NCBI GenBank assembly: GCA_963989245.1
Contig: CAXDII010000380.1
Span: 281,501-345,500, forward strand
Direction of reading: 5' to 3'
From: Nansenia antarctica
Taxonomy: Eukaryota > Chordata > Actinopteri > Argentiniformes > Microstomatidae
Length of the DNA stretch: 64,000 nt
Numbering within the stretch: position 1 is the first letter of the stretch; each line of letters begins with the position of its first letter. The translations under genes and the position numbers were made by a program. The notes under the pieces were generated by a model. The model searched no databases. It saw nothing but the letters and a program-made list of their open reading frames with translations, and was not told where the DNA came from. Shown piece by piece: positions 37,501 through 51,951 of this stretch.

Positions 37501-40051
37501 ACAGTAGACAGAAGGAGAGTGACATCACAGTAGTAATGACATCACAGTAGTAGTGACATCACAGTGGCAGCAGACAGAAGGAGAGTGACATCACAGTAGA
37601 CAGTAGGAGAGTGACATCACAGTAGTAGTGACATCATAGTAGACAGAAGGAGAGTGACATCACAGTAGACATAAGGAGAGTGACATCACAGTAGTAATGA
37701 CATCACAGTAGTAGTGACATCACAGTAGACAGTAGGAGAGTGACATCACAGTAGTAATGACATCACAGTAGACAGAAGGAGAGTGACATCACAGTAGCAG
37801 CAGACAGAAGGAGAATGACATCACAGTAGACAGAAGGAGTGTGACATCACAGTAGTAATGACAACACAGTAGTAGTGACATCACAGTGGCAGCAGACAGA
37901 AGGAGAGTGACATCACAGTAGACAGTAGGAGAGTTACATCACAGTAGTAGTGATATTATAGTAGACAGAAGGAGAGTGACATCACAGTAGACAGAAGGAG
38001 AGTGACATCACAGTAGACAGAAGGAGAGTGACATCACAGTAGACAGTAGGAGAGTGACATCACAGTAGTAGTGACATCACAGTAGACAGAAGGAGAGTGA
38101 CATCACAGTAGACAGAAGGAGAGTGACATCACAGTAGACAGAAGGAGAGTGACATCACAGTAGACAGTAGGCGAGTGAAATCACAGTAGTAATGACATCA
38201 CAGTAGACAGTAGGAGAGTGACATCACAGTAGTAATGACATCACAGTAGACAGAAGGAGAGTGACATCACAGTAGTAATGACATCACAGTAGTAGTGACA
38301 TCACAGTGGCAGCAGACAGAAGGAGAGTGACATCACAGTAGACAGTAGGTGAGTGACATCACAGTAGACAGAAGGAGAGTGACATCACAGTAGTAGTGAC
38401 ATCATAGTAGACAGAAGGAGAGTGACATCACAGTAGACAGAAGGAGAGTGTCATCACAGTAGACAGAAGGAGAGTGACATCACAGTAGACAGAAGGAGAG
38501 TGACATCACAGTAGACAGTAGGAGAGTGACATCACAGTAGTAGTGACATCATAGTAGACAGAAGGAGAGTGACATCACAGTAGACAGTAGGAGAGTGACA
38601 ACACAGTAGTAGTGACATCACAGTAGACAGAAGGAGAGTGACATCACAGTAGACAGAAGGAGAGTGACATCATATTAGTAGTGACATCACAGTAGACAGA
38701 AGGAGAGTGACATCACAGTAGTAATGACATCACAGTAGTAGTGACATCACAGCGGCAGCAGACAGAAGGAGAGTGACATCACAGTAGACAGTAGGAGAGT
38801 GACATCAGAGTAGTAGTGACATCATAGTAGACAGAAGGAGAGTGACATCACAGTAGACAGTAGGAGAGTGACATCACAGTAGTAGTGACATCACAGTAGA
38901 CAGAAGGAGAGTGACATCACAGTAGACAGAAGGAGAGTGACATCATAGTAGTAGTGACATCACAGTAGACAGTAGGAGAGTGACATCACAGTAGTAATGA
39001 CATCACAGTTGACAGTAGGAGAGTGACATCACAGTAGTAGTGACATCATAGTAGACAGAAGGAGAGTGACATCACAGTAGACAGAAGGAGAGTGACATCA
39101 CAGTAGACAGAAGGAGAGTGACATCACAGTAGTAATGACATCACAGTAGTAGTGACATCACAGTGGCAGCAGACAGAAGGAGAGTGACATCACAGTAGAC
39201 AGTAGGAGAGTGACATCACAGTAGTAGTGACATCATAGTAGACAGAAGGAGAGTGACATCACAGTAGACAGTAGGAGAGTGACATCACAGTAGTAGTGAC
39301 ATCACAGTAGACAGAAGGAGAGTGACATCACAGTAGACAGAAGGAGAGTGACATCATAGTAGTAGTGACATCACAGTAGACAGAAGGAGAGTGACATCAC
39401 AGTAGTAATGACATCACAGTAGTAGTGACATCACAGTGGCAGCAGACAGAAGGAGAGTGACATCACAGTAGACAGTAGGAGAGTGACATCACAGTAGTAG
39501 TGACATCATAGTAGACAGAAGGAGAGTGACATCATAGTAGACAGAAGAAGAGTGACATCACAGTAGACAGAAGGAGAGTGACATCACAGTAGTAATGACA
39601 TCACAGTAGTAGTGACATCACAGTGGCAGCAGACAGAAGGAGAGTGACATCACAGTAGACAGTAGGAGAGTGACATCACAGTAGTAGTGACATCATAGTA
39701 GACAGAAGGAGAGTGACATCACAGTAGACAGTAGGAGAGTGACATCACAGTAGTAGTGACATCACCGTAGACAGAAGGAGAGTGACATCACAGTAGACAG
39801 AAGGAGAGTGACATCATAGTAGTAGTGACATCACAGTAGACAGAAGGAGAGTGACATCACAGTAGTAATGACATCACAGTAGTAGTGACATCACAGTGGC
39901 AGCAGACAGAAGGAGAGTGACATCACAGTAGACAGTAGGAGAGTGACATCACAGTAGTAGTGACATCATAGTAGACAGAAGGAGAGTGACATCATAGTAG
40001 ACAGAAGAAGAGTGACATCACAGTAGACAGAAGGAGAGTGACATCACAGTA
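31529..40051 (+). repeat. Satellite array, block 4 (most of an 8890-bp HOR)
   Basis: From the start of insert copy 1 to that of copy 2 is 8890 bp. Internal markers show nested duplications: GACATAAGGAG at 33398, 35230 and 37668, and GGCGAGTGAAATC near 33892, 35732 and 38171. GATATTATAGTAG (35514, 37960), CATATTAGTAG (34388, 36233, 36800, 38670) and CAGCGGCAGC (34468, 36313, 36879, 38751) are variants largely confined to this and later blocks. Confidence 0.94.
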
Positions 40052-40418
40052 CATTTACATTTACATTTTTGGCATTTAGCAGACGACTTATTCCAAAGCG
40101 ACTTACAATCAATACATTTGAATACTAAGCATGTGAATCAGCAGTCCACTATTCGTTGCAGGAAGAGTACTCTAGCTCGGGCCCGGGGCCACTGATAGAA
40201 GGAAAAACTTTCTCCCTATTATCGCCTTCTACTAAAACTTTTTTTTTTTTTATTATAATTTTTTTACTGGAGAAACTGAGAAACAGTACAAGGGGGGCAG
40301 TATAAGTTCTTAGGGACACAGTAGAGGGGAAAGCGGGTGTCTTTAGGAGACGTAGTGGTGAGGGTCAGAAGATGTCTCAGGAGGAGCAGTTAAGATGTAA
40401 CCTGAAGAGATGGGTCTT
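40052..40418. mobile_element. 367-bp insert, copy 2
   Basis: By eye identical to copy 1, including the 13-T run, with the same ACAGTA flanks. The upstream satellite context (CATAGTAGACAGAAGAAGAG, one 26-bp monomer, then the insert) is also the same as for copy 1. The two copies therefore occupy the same ancestral site. Confidence 0.8.
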
Positions 40419-43400
40419 ACAGTAGTAATGACATCACAGTAGTAGTGACATCACAGTGGCAGCAGACAGAAGGAGAGTGACATCACAGTAGACAGTAGGA
40501 GAGTGACATCACAGTAGTAGTGACATCACAGTAGACAGAAGGAGAGTGACATCACAGTAGTAGTGACATCACAGTAGACAGAAGGAGAGTGACATCACAG
40601 TAGACAGTAGGAGAGTGACATCACAGTAGTAGTGACATCACAGTAGACAGTAGGAGAGTGACATCACAGTAGTAGTGACATCATAGTAGACAGAAGGAGA
40701 GTGACATCACAGTAGACAGAAGGAGAGTGACATCACAGTAGTAATGACATCACAGTAGTAGTGACATCACAGTGGCAGCAGACAGAAGGAGAGTGACATC
40801 ACAGTAGACAGTAGGAGAGTGACATCACAGTAGTAGTGACATCATAGTAGACAGAAGGAGAGTGACATCACAGTAGACAGTAGGAGAGTGACATCACAGT
40901 AGTAGTGACATCACAGTAGACAGAAGGAGAGTGACATCACAGTAGTAGTGACATCACAGTAGACAGTAGGAGAGTGACATCACAGTAGTAGTGACATCAT
41001 AGTAGACAGAAGGAGAGTGACATCACAGTAGTAATGACATCACAGTAGTAGTGACATCACAGTGGCAGCGGACAGAAGGAGAGTGACATCACAGTAGACA
41101 GTAGGAGAGTGACATCACAGTAGTAGTGACATCATAGTAGAGAGAAGGAGAGTGACATCACAGTAGACAGAAGGAGAGTGACATCACAGTAGTAATGACA
41201 TCACAGTAGTAGTGACATCACAGTGGCAGCAGACAGAAGGAGATTGACATCACAGTAGACAGTAGGAGAGTGACATCACAGTAGTAGTGACATCATAGTA
41301 GACAGAAGGAGAGTGACATCACAGTAGACAGTAGGAGAGTGACATCACAGTAGTAGTGACATCACAGTAGACAGAAGGAGAGTGACATCACAGTAGTAGT
41401 GACATCACAGTAGACAGTAGGAGAGTGACATCACAGTAGTAATGACATCACAGTAGACAGAAGGAGAGTGACATCACAGTAGTAATGACATCACAGTAGT
41501 AGTGACATCACAGTGGCAGCGGACAGAAGGAGAGTGACATCACAGTAGACAGTAGGAGAGTGACATCACAGTAGACAGAAGGAGAGTGACATCACAGTAG
41601 ACAGAAGGAGAGTGACATCACAGTAGACAGAAGGAGAGTGACATCACAGTAGACAGTAGGAGAGTGACATCACAGTAGTAATGACATCACAGTAGACAGT
41701 AGGAGAGTGACATCACAGTAGTAATGACATCACAGTAGACAGAAGGAGAGTGACATCACAGTAGTAATGACATCACAGTAGTAGTGACATCACAGTAGAC
41801 AGTAGGAGAGTGACATCACAGTAGACAGTAGGAGAGTGACATCACAGTAGTAATGACATCACAGTAGACAGTGGGAGAGTGACATCACAGTAGTAATGAC
41901 ATCACAGTAGACAGAAGGAGAGTGACATCACAGTAGTAATGACATCACAGTAGTAGTGACATCACAGTGGCAGCAGACAGAAGGAGAGTGACATCACAGT
42001 AGACAGTAGGAGAGTGACATCACAGTAGACAGAAGGAGAGTGACATCACAGTAGTAGTGACATCACAGTAGACAGAAGGAGAGTGACATCACAGTAGACA
42101 GAATGATAGTGACATCACAGTAGACAGAAGGAGAGTGACATCACAGTAGACAGAAGGAGAGTGACATCACAGTAGTAATGACATCACAGTAGTAGTGACA
42201 TCACAGTGGCAGCAGACAGAAGGAGAGTGACATCACAGTAGACAGTAGGAGAGTGACATCACAGTAGTAGTGACATCATAGTAGACAGAAGGAGAGTGAC
42301 ATCACAGTAGACATAAGGAGAGTGACATCACAGTAGTAATGACATCACAGTAGTAGTGACATCACAGTAGACAGTAGGAGAGTGACATCACAGTAGTAAT
42401 GACATCACAGTAGACAGAAGGAGAGTGACATCACAGTAGCAGCAGACAGAAGGAGAATGACATCACAGTAGACAGAAGGAGAGTGACATCACAGTAGTAA
42501 TGACAACACAGTAGTAGTGACATCACAGTGGCAGCAGACAGAAGGAGAGTGACATCACAGTAGACAGTAGGAGAGTTACATCACAGTAGTAGTGATATTA
42601 TAGTAGACAGAAGGAGAGTGACATCACAGTAGACAGAAGGAGAGTGACATCACAGTAGACAGAAGGAGAGTGACATCACAGTAGACAGTAGGAGAGTGAC
42701 ATCACAGTAGTAGTGACATCACAGTAGACAGAAGGAGAGTGACATCACAGTAGACAGAAGGAGAGTGACATCACAGTAGACAGAAGGAGAGTGACATCAC
42801 AGTAGACAGTAGGCGAGTGAAATCACTGTAGTAATGACATCACAGTAGACAGTAGGAGAGTGACATCACAGTAGTAATGACATCACAGTAGACAGAAGGA
42901 GAGTGACATCACAGTAGTAATGACATCACAGTAGTAGTGACATCACAGTGGCAGCAGACAGAAGGAGAGTGACATCACAGTAGACAGTAGGAGAGTGACA
43001 TCACAGTAGTAGTGACATCATAGTAGACAGAAGGAGAGTGACATCACAGTAGACAGAAGGAGAGTGTCATCACAGTAGACAGAAGGAGAGTGACATCACA
43101 GTAGACAGAAGGAGAGTGACATCACAGTAGTAATGACATCACAGTAGTAGTGACATCACAGTGGCAGCAGACAGAAGGAGAGTGACATCACTGTAGACAG
43201 TAGGAGAGTGACATCACAGTAGTAGTGACATCATAGTAGACAGAAGGAGAGTGACATCACAGTAGACAGTAGGAGAGTGACAACACAGTAGTAGTGACAT
43301 CACAGTAGACAGAAGGAGAGTGACATCACAGTAGACAGAAGGAGAGTGACATCATAGTAGTAGTGACATCACAGTAGACAGAAGGAGAGTGACATCACAG

Positions 43401-46010
43401 TAGTAATGACATCACAGTAGTAGTGACATCACAGTGGCAGCAGACAGAAGGAGAGTGACATCACAGTAGACAGTAGGAGAGTGACATCACAGTAGTAGTG
43501 ACATCATAGTAAACAGAAGGAGAGTGACATCACAGTAGACATAAGGAGAGTGACATCACAGTAGTAATGACATCACAGTAGTAGTGACATCACAGTAGAC
43601 AGTAGGAGAGTGACATCACAGTAGTAATGACATCACAGTAGACAGAAGGAGAGTGACATCACAGTAGACAGAAGGAGAGTGACATCATAGTAGTAGTGAC
43701 ATCACAGTAGACAGAAGGAGTGTGACATCACAGTAGTAATGACAACACAGTAGTAGTGACATCACAGTGGCAGCAGACAGAAGGAGAGTGACATCACAGT
43801 AGACAGTAGGAGAGTTACATCACAGTAGTAGTGATATTATAGTAGACAGAAGGAGAGTGACATCACAGTAGACAGAAGGAGAGTGACATCACAGTAGACA
43901 GAAGGAGAGTGACATCACAGTAGACAGTAGGAGAGTGACATCACAGTAGTAGTGACATCACAGTAGACAGAAGGAGAGTGACATCACAGTAGACAGAAGG
44001 AGAGTGACATCACAGTAGACAGAAGGAGAGTGACATCACAGTAGACAGAAGGAGAGTGACATCACAGTAGACAGAAGGAGAGTGACATCACAGTAGACAG
44101 AAGGAGAGTGACATCACAGTAGACAGTAGGCGAGTGAAATCACAGTAGTAATGACATCACAGTAGACAGTAGGAGAGTGACATCACAGTAGTAATGACAT
44201 CACAGTAGACAGAAGGAGAGTGACATCACAGTAGTAATGACATCACAGTAGTAGTGACATCACAGTGGCAGCAGACAGAAGGAGAGTGACATCACAGTAG
44301 ACAGTAGGTGAGTGACATCACAGTAGACAGAAGGAGAGTGACATCACAGTAGTAGTGACATCATAGTAGACAGAAGGAGAGTGACATCACAGTAGACAGA
44401 AGGAGAGTGTCATCACAGTAGACAGAAGGAGAGTGACATCACAGTAGACAGAAGGAGAGTGACATCACAGTAGACAGTAGGAGAGTGACATCACAGTAGT
44501 AGTGACATCATAGTAGACAGAAGGAGAGTGACATCACAGTAGACAGTAGGAGAGTGACAACACAGTAGTAGTGACATCACAGTAGACAGAAGGAGAGTGA
44601 CATCACAGTAGACAGAAGGAGAGTGACATCATATTAGTAGTGACATCACAGTAGACAGAAGGAGAGTGACATCACAGTAGTAATGACATCACAGTAGTAG
44701 TGACATCACAGCGGCAGCAGACAGAAGGAGAGTGACATCACAGTAGACAGTAGGAGAGTGACATCAGAGTAGTAGTGACATCATAGTAGACAGAAGGAGA
44801 GTGACATCACAGTAGACAGTAGGAGAGTGACATCACAGTAGTAGTGACATCACAGTAGACAGAAGGAGAGTGACATCACAGTAGACAGAAGGAGAGTGAC
44901 ATCATAGTAGTAGTGACATCACAGTAGACAGTAGGAGAGTGACATCACAGTAGTAATGACATCACAGTTGACAGTAGGAGAGTGACATCACAGTAGTAGT
45001 GACATCATAGTAGACAGAAGGAGAGTGACATCACAGTAGACAGAAGGAGAGTGACATCACAGTAGACAGAAGGAGAGTGACATCACAGTAGTAATGACAT
45101 CACAGTAGTAGTGACATCACAGTGGCAGCAGACAGAAGGAGAGTGACATCACAGTAGACAGTAGGAGAGTGACATCACAGTAGTAGTGACATCATAGTAG
45201 ACAGAAGGAGAGTGACATCACAGTAGACAGTAGGAGAGTGATATCACAGTAGTAGTGACATCACAGTAGACAGAAGGAGAGTGACATCACAGTAGACAGA
45301 AGGAGAGTGACATCATAGTAGTAGTGACATCACAGTAGACAGAAGGAGAGTGACATCACAGTAGTAATGACATCACAGTAGTAGTGACATCACAGTGGCA
45401 GCAGACAGAAGGAGAGTGACATCACAGTAGACAGTAGGAGAGTGACATCACAGTAGTAGTGACATCATAGTAGACAGAAGGAGAGTGACATCATAGTAGA
45501 CAGAAGAAGAGTGACATCACAGTAGACAGAAGGAGAGTGACATCACAGTAGTAATGACATCACAGTAGTAGTGACATCACAGTGGCAGCAGACAGAAGGA
45601 GAGTGACATCACAGTAGACAGTAGGAGAGTGACATCACAGTAGTAGTGACATCATAGTAGACAGAAGGAGAGTGACATCACAGTAGACAGTAGGAGAGTG
45701 ACATCACAGTAGTAGCGACATCACCGTAGACAGAAGGAGAGTGACATCACAGTAGACAGAAGGAGAGTGACATCATAGTAGTAGTGACATCACAGTAGAC
45801 AGAAGGAGAGTGACATCACAGTAGTAATGACATCACAGTAGTAGTGACATCACAGTGGCAGCAGACAGAAGGAGAGTGACATCACAGTAGACAGTAGGAG
45901 AGTGACATCACAGTAGTAGTGACATCATAGTAGACAGAAGGAGAGTGACATCATAGTAGACAGAAGAAGAGTGACATCACAGTAGACAGAAGGAGAGTGA
46001 CATCACAGTA
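40419..46010 (+). repeat. Satellite array, block 5 (most of a 5959-bp HOR)
   Basis: The distance from insert copy 2 to copy 3 is 5959 bp. The same offset separates GACATAAGGAG at 42310 and 48269, and GGCGAGTGAAATCACTGTAG at 42812 and 48771. The second pair shares an otherwise rare ACTGTAG change. This block and the next are therefore tandem copies over at least 2.8 kb. A further GACATAAGGAG at 43548 is an internal duplication that the next block lacks. Confidence 0.94.
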
Positions 46011-46377
46011 CATTTACATTTACATTTTTGGCATTTAGCAGACGACTTATTCCAAAGCGACTTACAATCAATACATTTGAATACTAAGCATGTGAATCAG
46101 CAGTCCACTATTCGTTGCAGGAAGAGTACTCTAGCTCGGGCCCGGGGCCACTGATAGAAGGAAAAACTTTCTCCCTATTATCGCCTTCTACTAAAACTTT
46201 TTTTTTTTTTATTATAATTTTTTTACTGGAGAAACTGAGAAACAGTACAAGGGGGGCAGTATAAGTTCTTAGGGACACAGTAGAGGGGAAAGCGGGTGTC
46301 TTTAGGAGACGTAGTGGTGAGGGTCAGAAGATGTCTCAGGAGGAGCAGTTAAGATGTAACCTGAAGAGATGGGTCTT
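46011..46377. mobile_element. 367-bp insert, copy 3
   Basis: Same length, ends, 13-T run and ACAGTA flanks as copies 1 and 2, and the same AAGAAGAG-bearing monomer upstream. I saw no base differences on reading. Confidence 0.8.
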
Positions 46378-49300
46378 ACAGTAGTAATGACATCACAGTA
46401 GTAGTGACATCACAGTGGCAGCAGACAGAAGGAGAGTGACATCACAGTAGACAGTAGGAGAGTGACATCACAGTAGTAGTGACATCACAGTAGACAGAAG
46501 GAGAGTGACATCACAGTAGTAGTGACATCACAGTAGACAGAAGGAGAGTGACATCACAGTAGACAGTAGGAGAGTGACATCACAGTAGTAGTGACATCAC
46601 AGTAGACAGTAGGAGAGTGACATCACAGTAGTAGTGACATCATAGTAGACAGAAGGAGAGTGACATCACAGTAGACAGAAGGAGAGTGACATCACAGTAG
46701 TAATGACATCACAGTAGTAGTGACATCACAGTGGCAGCAGACAGAAGGAGAGTGACATCACAGTAGACAGTAGGAGAGTGACATCACAGTAGTAGTGACA
46801 TCATAGTAGACAGAAGGAGAGTGACATCACAGTAGACAGTAGGAGAGTGACATCACAGTAGTAGTGACATCACAGTAGACAGAAGGAGAGTGACATCACA
46901 GTAGTAGTGACATCACAGTAGACAGTAGGAGAGTGACATCACAGTAGTAGTGACATCATAGTAGACAGAAGGAGAGTGACATCACAGTAGTAATGACATC
47001 ACAGTAGTAGTGACATCACAGTGGCAGCGGACAGAAGGAGAGTGACATCACAGTAGACAGTAGGAGAGTGACATCACAGTAGTAGTGACATCATAGTAGA
47101 CAGAAGGAGAGTGACATCACAGTAGACAGAAGGAGAGTGACATCACAGTAGTAATGACATCACAGTAGTAGTGACATCACAGTGGCAGCAGACAGAAGGA
47201 GAGTGACATCACAGTAGACAGTAGGAGAGTGACATCACAGTAGTAGTGACATCATAGTAGACAGAAGGAGAGTGACATCACAGTAGACAGTAGGAGAGTG
47301 ACATCACAGTAGTAGTGACATCACAGTAGACAGAAGGAGAGTGACATCACAGTAGTAGTGACATCACAGTAGACAGTAGGAGAGTGACATCACAGTAGTA
47401 ATGACATCACAGTAGACAGAAGGAGAGTGACATCACAGTAGTAATGACATCACAGTAGTAGTGACATCACAGTGGCAGCGGACAGAAGGAGAGTGACATC
47501 ACAGTAGACAGTAGGAGAGTGACATCACAGTAGACAGAAGGAGAGTGACATCACAGTAGACAGAAGGAGAGTGACATCACAGTAGACAGAAGGAGAGTGA
47601 CATCACAGTAGACAGTAGGAGAGTGACATCACAGTAGTAATGACATCACAGTAGACAGTAGGAGAGTGACATCACAGTAGTAATGACATCACAGTAGACA
47701 GAAGGAGAGTGACATCACAGTAGTAATGACATCACAGTAGTAGTGACATCACAGTAGACAGTAGGAGAGTGACATCACAGTAGACAGTAGGAGAGTGACA
47801 TCACAGTAGTAATGACATCACAGTAGACAGTAGGAGAGTGACATCACAGTAGTAATGACATCACAGTAGACAGAAGGAGAGTGACATCACAGTAGTAATG
47901 ACATCACAGTAGTAGTGACATCACAGTGGCAGCAAACAGAAGGAGAGTGACATCACAGTAGACAGTAGGAGAGTGACATCACAGTAGACAGAAGGAGAGT
48001 GACATCACAGTAGTAGTGACATCACAGTAGACAGAAGGAGAGTGACATCACAGTAGACAGAAGGATAGTGACATCACAGTAGACAGAAGGAGAGTGACAT
48101 CACAGTAGACAGAAGGAGAGTGACATCACAGTAGTAATGACATCACAGTAGTAGTGACATCACAGTGGCAGCAGACAGAAGGAGAGTGACATCACAGTAG
48201 ACAGTAGGAGAGTGACATCACAGTAGTAGTGACATCATAGTAGACAGAAGGAGAGTGACATCACAGTAGACATAAGGAGAGTGACATCACACTAGTAATG
48301 ACATCACAGTAGTAGTGACATCACAGTAGACAGTAGGAGAGTGACATCACAGTAGTAATGACATCACAGTAGACAGAAGGAGAGTGACATCACAGTAGCA
48401 GCAGACAGAAGGAGAATGACATCACAGTAGACAGAAGGAGAGTGACATCACAGTAGTAATGACAACACAGTAGTAGTGACATCACAGTGGCAGCAGACAG
48501 AAGGAGAGTGACATCACAGTAGACAGTAGGAGAGTTACATCACAGTAGTAGTGATATTATAGTAGACAGAAGGAGAGTGACATCACAGTAGACAGAAGGA
48601 GAGTGACATCACAGTAGACAGAAGGAGAGTGACATCACAGTAGACAGTAGGAGAGTGACATCACAGTAGTAGTGACATCACAGTAGACAGAAGGAGAGTG
48701 ACATCACAGTAGACAGAAGGAGAGTGACATCACAGTAGACAGAAGGAGAGTGACATCACAGTAGACAGTAGGCGAGTGAAATCACTGTAGTAATGACATC
48801 ACAGTAGACAGTAGGAGAGTGACATCACAGTAGTAATGACATCACAGTAGACAGAAGGAGAGTGACATCACAGTAGTAATGACATCACAGTAGTAGTGAC
48901 ATCACAGTGGCAGCAGACAGAAGGAGAGTGACATCACAGTAGACAGTAGGAGAGTGACATCACAGTAGTAGTGACATCATAGTAGACAGAAGGAGAGTGA
49001 CATCACAGTAGACAGAAGGAGAGTGTCATCACAGTAGACAGAAGGAGAGTGACATCACAGTAGACAGAAGGAGAGTGACATCACAGTAGTAATGACATCA
49101 CAGTAGTAGTGACATCACAGTGGCAGCAGACAGAAGGAGAGTGACATCACTGTAGACAGTAGGAGAGTGACATCACAGTAGTAGTGACATCATAGTAGAC
49201 AGAAGGAGAGTGACATCACAGTAGACAGTAGGAGAGTGACAACACAGTAGTAGTGACATCACAGTAGACAGAAGGAGAGTGACATAACAGTAGACAGAAG

Positions 49301-50419
49301 GAGAGTGACATCATAGTAGTAGTGACATCACAGTAGACAGAAGGAGAGTGACATCACAGTAGTAATGACATCACAGTAGTAGTGACATCACAGTGGCAGC
49401 AGACAGAAGGAGAGTGACATCACAGTAGACAGTAGGAGAGTGACATCAGAGTAGTAGTGACATCATAGTAGACAGAAGGAGAGTGACATCACAGTAGACA
49501 GTAGGAGAGTGACATCACAGTAGTAGTGACATCACAGTAGACAGAAGGAGAGTGACATCACAGTAGACAGAAGGAGAGTGACATCATAGTAGTAGTGACA
49601 TCACAGTAGACAGTAGGAGAGTGACATCACAGTAGTAATGACATCACAGTTGACAGTAGGAGAGTGACATCACAGTAGTAGTGACATCATAGTAGACAGA
49701 AGGAGAGTGACATCACAGTAGACAGAAGGAGAGTGACATCACAGTAGACAGAAGGAGAGTGACATCTCAGTAGTAATGACATCACAGTAGTAGTGACATC
49801 ACAGTGGCAGCAGACAGAAGGAGAGTGACATCACAGTAGACAGTAGGAGAGTGACATCACAGTAGTAGTGACATCATAGTAGACAGAAGGAGAGTGACAT
49901 CATAGTAGACAGAAGAAGAGTGACATCACAGTAGACAGAAGGAGAGTGACATCACAGTAGTAATGACATCACAGTAGTAGTGACATCACAGTGGCAGCAG
50001 ACAGAAGGAGAGTGACATCACAGTAGACAGTAGGAGAGTGACATCACAGTAGTAGTGACATCATAGTAGACAGAAGGAGAGTGACATCACAGTAGACAGT
50101 AGGAGAGTGACATCACAGTAGTAGTGACATCACCGTAGACAGAAGGAGAGTGACATCACAGTAGACAGAAGGAGAGTGACATCATAGTAGTAGTGACATC
50201 ACAGTAGACAGAAGGAGAGTGACATCACAGTAGTAATGACATCACAGTAGTAGTGACATCACAGTGGCAGCAGACAGAAGGAGAGTGACATCACAGTAGA
50301 CAGTAGGAGAGTGACATCACAGTAGTAGTGACATCATAGTAGACAGAAGGAGAGTGACATCATAGTAGACAGAAGAAGAGTGACATCACAGTAGACAGAA
50401 GGAGAGTGACATCACAGTA
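46378..50419 (+). repeat. Satellite array, block 6 (most of a 4409-bp HOR)
   Basis: This follows the order of block 5 at an offset of 5959 bp through about 48.8 kb, then continues with a shorter path to the next insert. GACATCACACTAG near 48288 and GACATAACAG near 49284 look like private point changes. No non-satellite sequence is present. Confidence 0.94.
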
Positions 50420-50787
50420 CATTTACATTTACATTTTTGGCATTTAGCAGACGACTTATTCCAAAGCGACTTACAATCAATACATTTGAATACTAAGCAT
50501 GTGAATCAGCAGTCCACTATTCGTTGCAGGAAGAGTACTCTAGCTCGGGCCCGGGGCCACTGATAGAAGGAAAAACTTTCTCCCTATTATCGCCTTCTAC
50601 TAAAACTTTTTTTTTTTTTTATTATAATTTTTTTACTGGAGAAACTGAGAAACAGTACAAGGGGGGCAGTATAAGTTCTTAGGGACACAGTAGAGGGGAA
50701 AGCGGGTGTCTTTAGGAGACGTAGTGGTGAGGGTCAGAAGATGTCTCAGGAGGAGCAGTTAAGATGTAACCTGAAGAGATGGGTCTT
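50420..50787. mobile_element. 368-bp insert, copy 4
   Basis: One base longer than the other copies because the T run has 14 rather than 13 T, a typical slippage change. Ends, ACAGTA flanks and upstream satellite context are unchanged. Confidence 0.8.
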
Positions 50788-51584
50788 ACAGTAGTAATGA
50801 CATCACAGTAGTAGTGACATCACAGTGGCAGCAGACAGAAGGAGAGTGACATCACAGTAGACAGTAGGAGAGTGACATCACAGTAGACAGAAGGAGAGTG
50901 ACATCACAGTAGACAGAAGGAGAGTGACATCACAGTAGACAGTAGGAGAGTGACATCACAGTAGTAGTGACATCATAGTAGACAGAAGGAGAGTGACATC
51001 ACAGTAGTAATGACATCACAGTAGTAGTGACATCACAGTGGCAGCAGACAGAAGGAGAGTGACATCACAGTAGACAGTAGGAGAGTGACATCACAGTAGT
51101 AGTGACATCATAGTAGACAGAAGGAGAGTGACATCATAGTAGACAGAAGAAGAGTGACATCACAGTAGACAGAAGGAGAGTGACATCACAGTAGTAATGA
51201 CATCACAGTAGTAGTGACATCACAGTGGCAGCAGACAGAAGGAGAGTGACATCACAGTAGACAGTAGGAGAGTGACATCACAGTAGTAGTGACATCACCG
51301 TAGACAGAAGGAGAGTGACATCACAGTAGACAGAAGGAGAGTGACATCATAGTAGTAGTGACATCACAGTAGACAGAAGGAGAGTGACATCACAGTAGTA
51401 ATGACATCACAGTAGTAGTGACATCACAGTGGCAGCAGACAGAAGGAGAGTGACATCACAGTAGACAGTAGGAGAGTGACATCACAGTAGTAGTGACATC
51501 ATAGTAGACAGAAGGAGAGTGACATCATAGTAGACAGATGAAGAGTGACATCACAGTAGACAGAAGGAGAGTGACATCACAGTA
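50788..51584 (+). repeat. Satellite array, block 7 (short spacer between inserts 4 and 5)
   Basis: Only 797 bp of satellite separates these two inserts (start-to-start 1165 bp). It is a shortened version of the usual approach to the insert. The final CAGATGAAGAG monomer near 51535 is a private variant of the CAGAAGAAGAG monomer seen before most other copies. Confidence 0.93.
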
Positions 51585-51951
51585 CATTTACATTTACATT
51601 TTTGGCATTTAGCAGACGACTTATTCCAAAGCGACTTACAATCAATACATTTGAATACTAAGCATGTGAATCAGCAGTCCACTATTCGTTGCAGGAAGAG
51701 TACTCTAGCTCGGGCCCGGGGCCACTGATAGAAGGAAAAACTTTCTCCCTATTATCGCCTTCTACTAAAACTTTTTTTTTTTTTATTATAATTTTTTTAC
51801 TGGAGAAACTGAGAAACAGTACAAGGGGGGCAGTATAAGTTCTTAGGGACACAGTAGAGGGGAAAGCTGGTGTCTTTAGGAGACGTAGTGGTGAGGGTCA
51901 GAAGATGTCTCAGGAGGAGCAGTTAAGATGTAACCTGAAGAGATGGGTCTT
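51585..51951. mobile_element. 367-bp insert, copy 5
   Basis: Same structure as copy 1 with one substitution seen: GGAAAGCTGG, with T at 51868 where the other copies have G. ACAGTA flanks are present. Confidence 0.8.
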
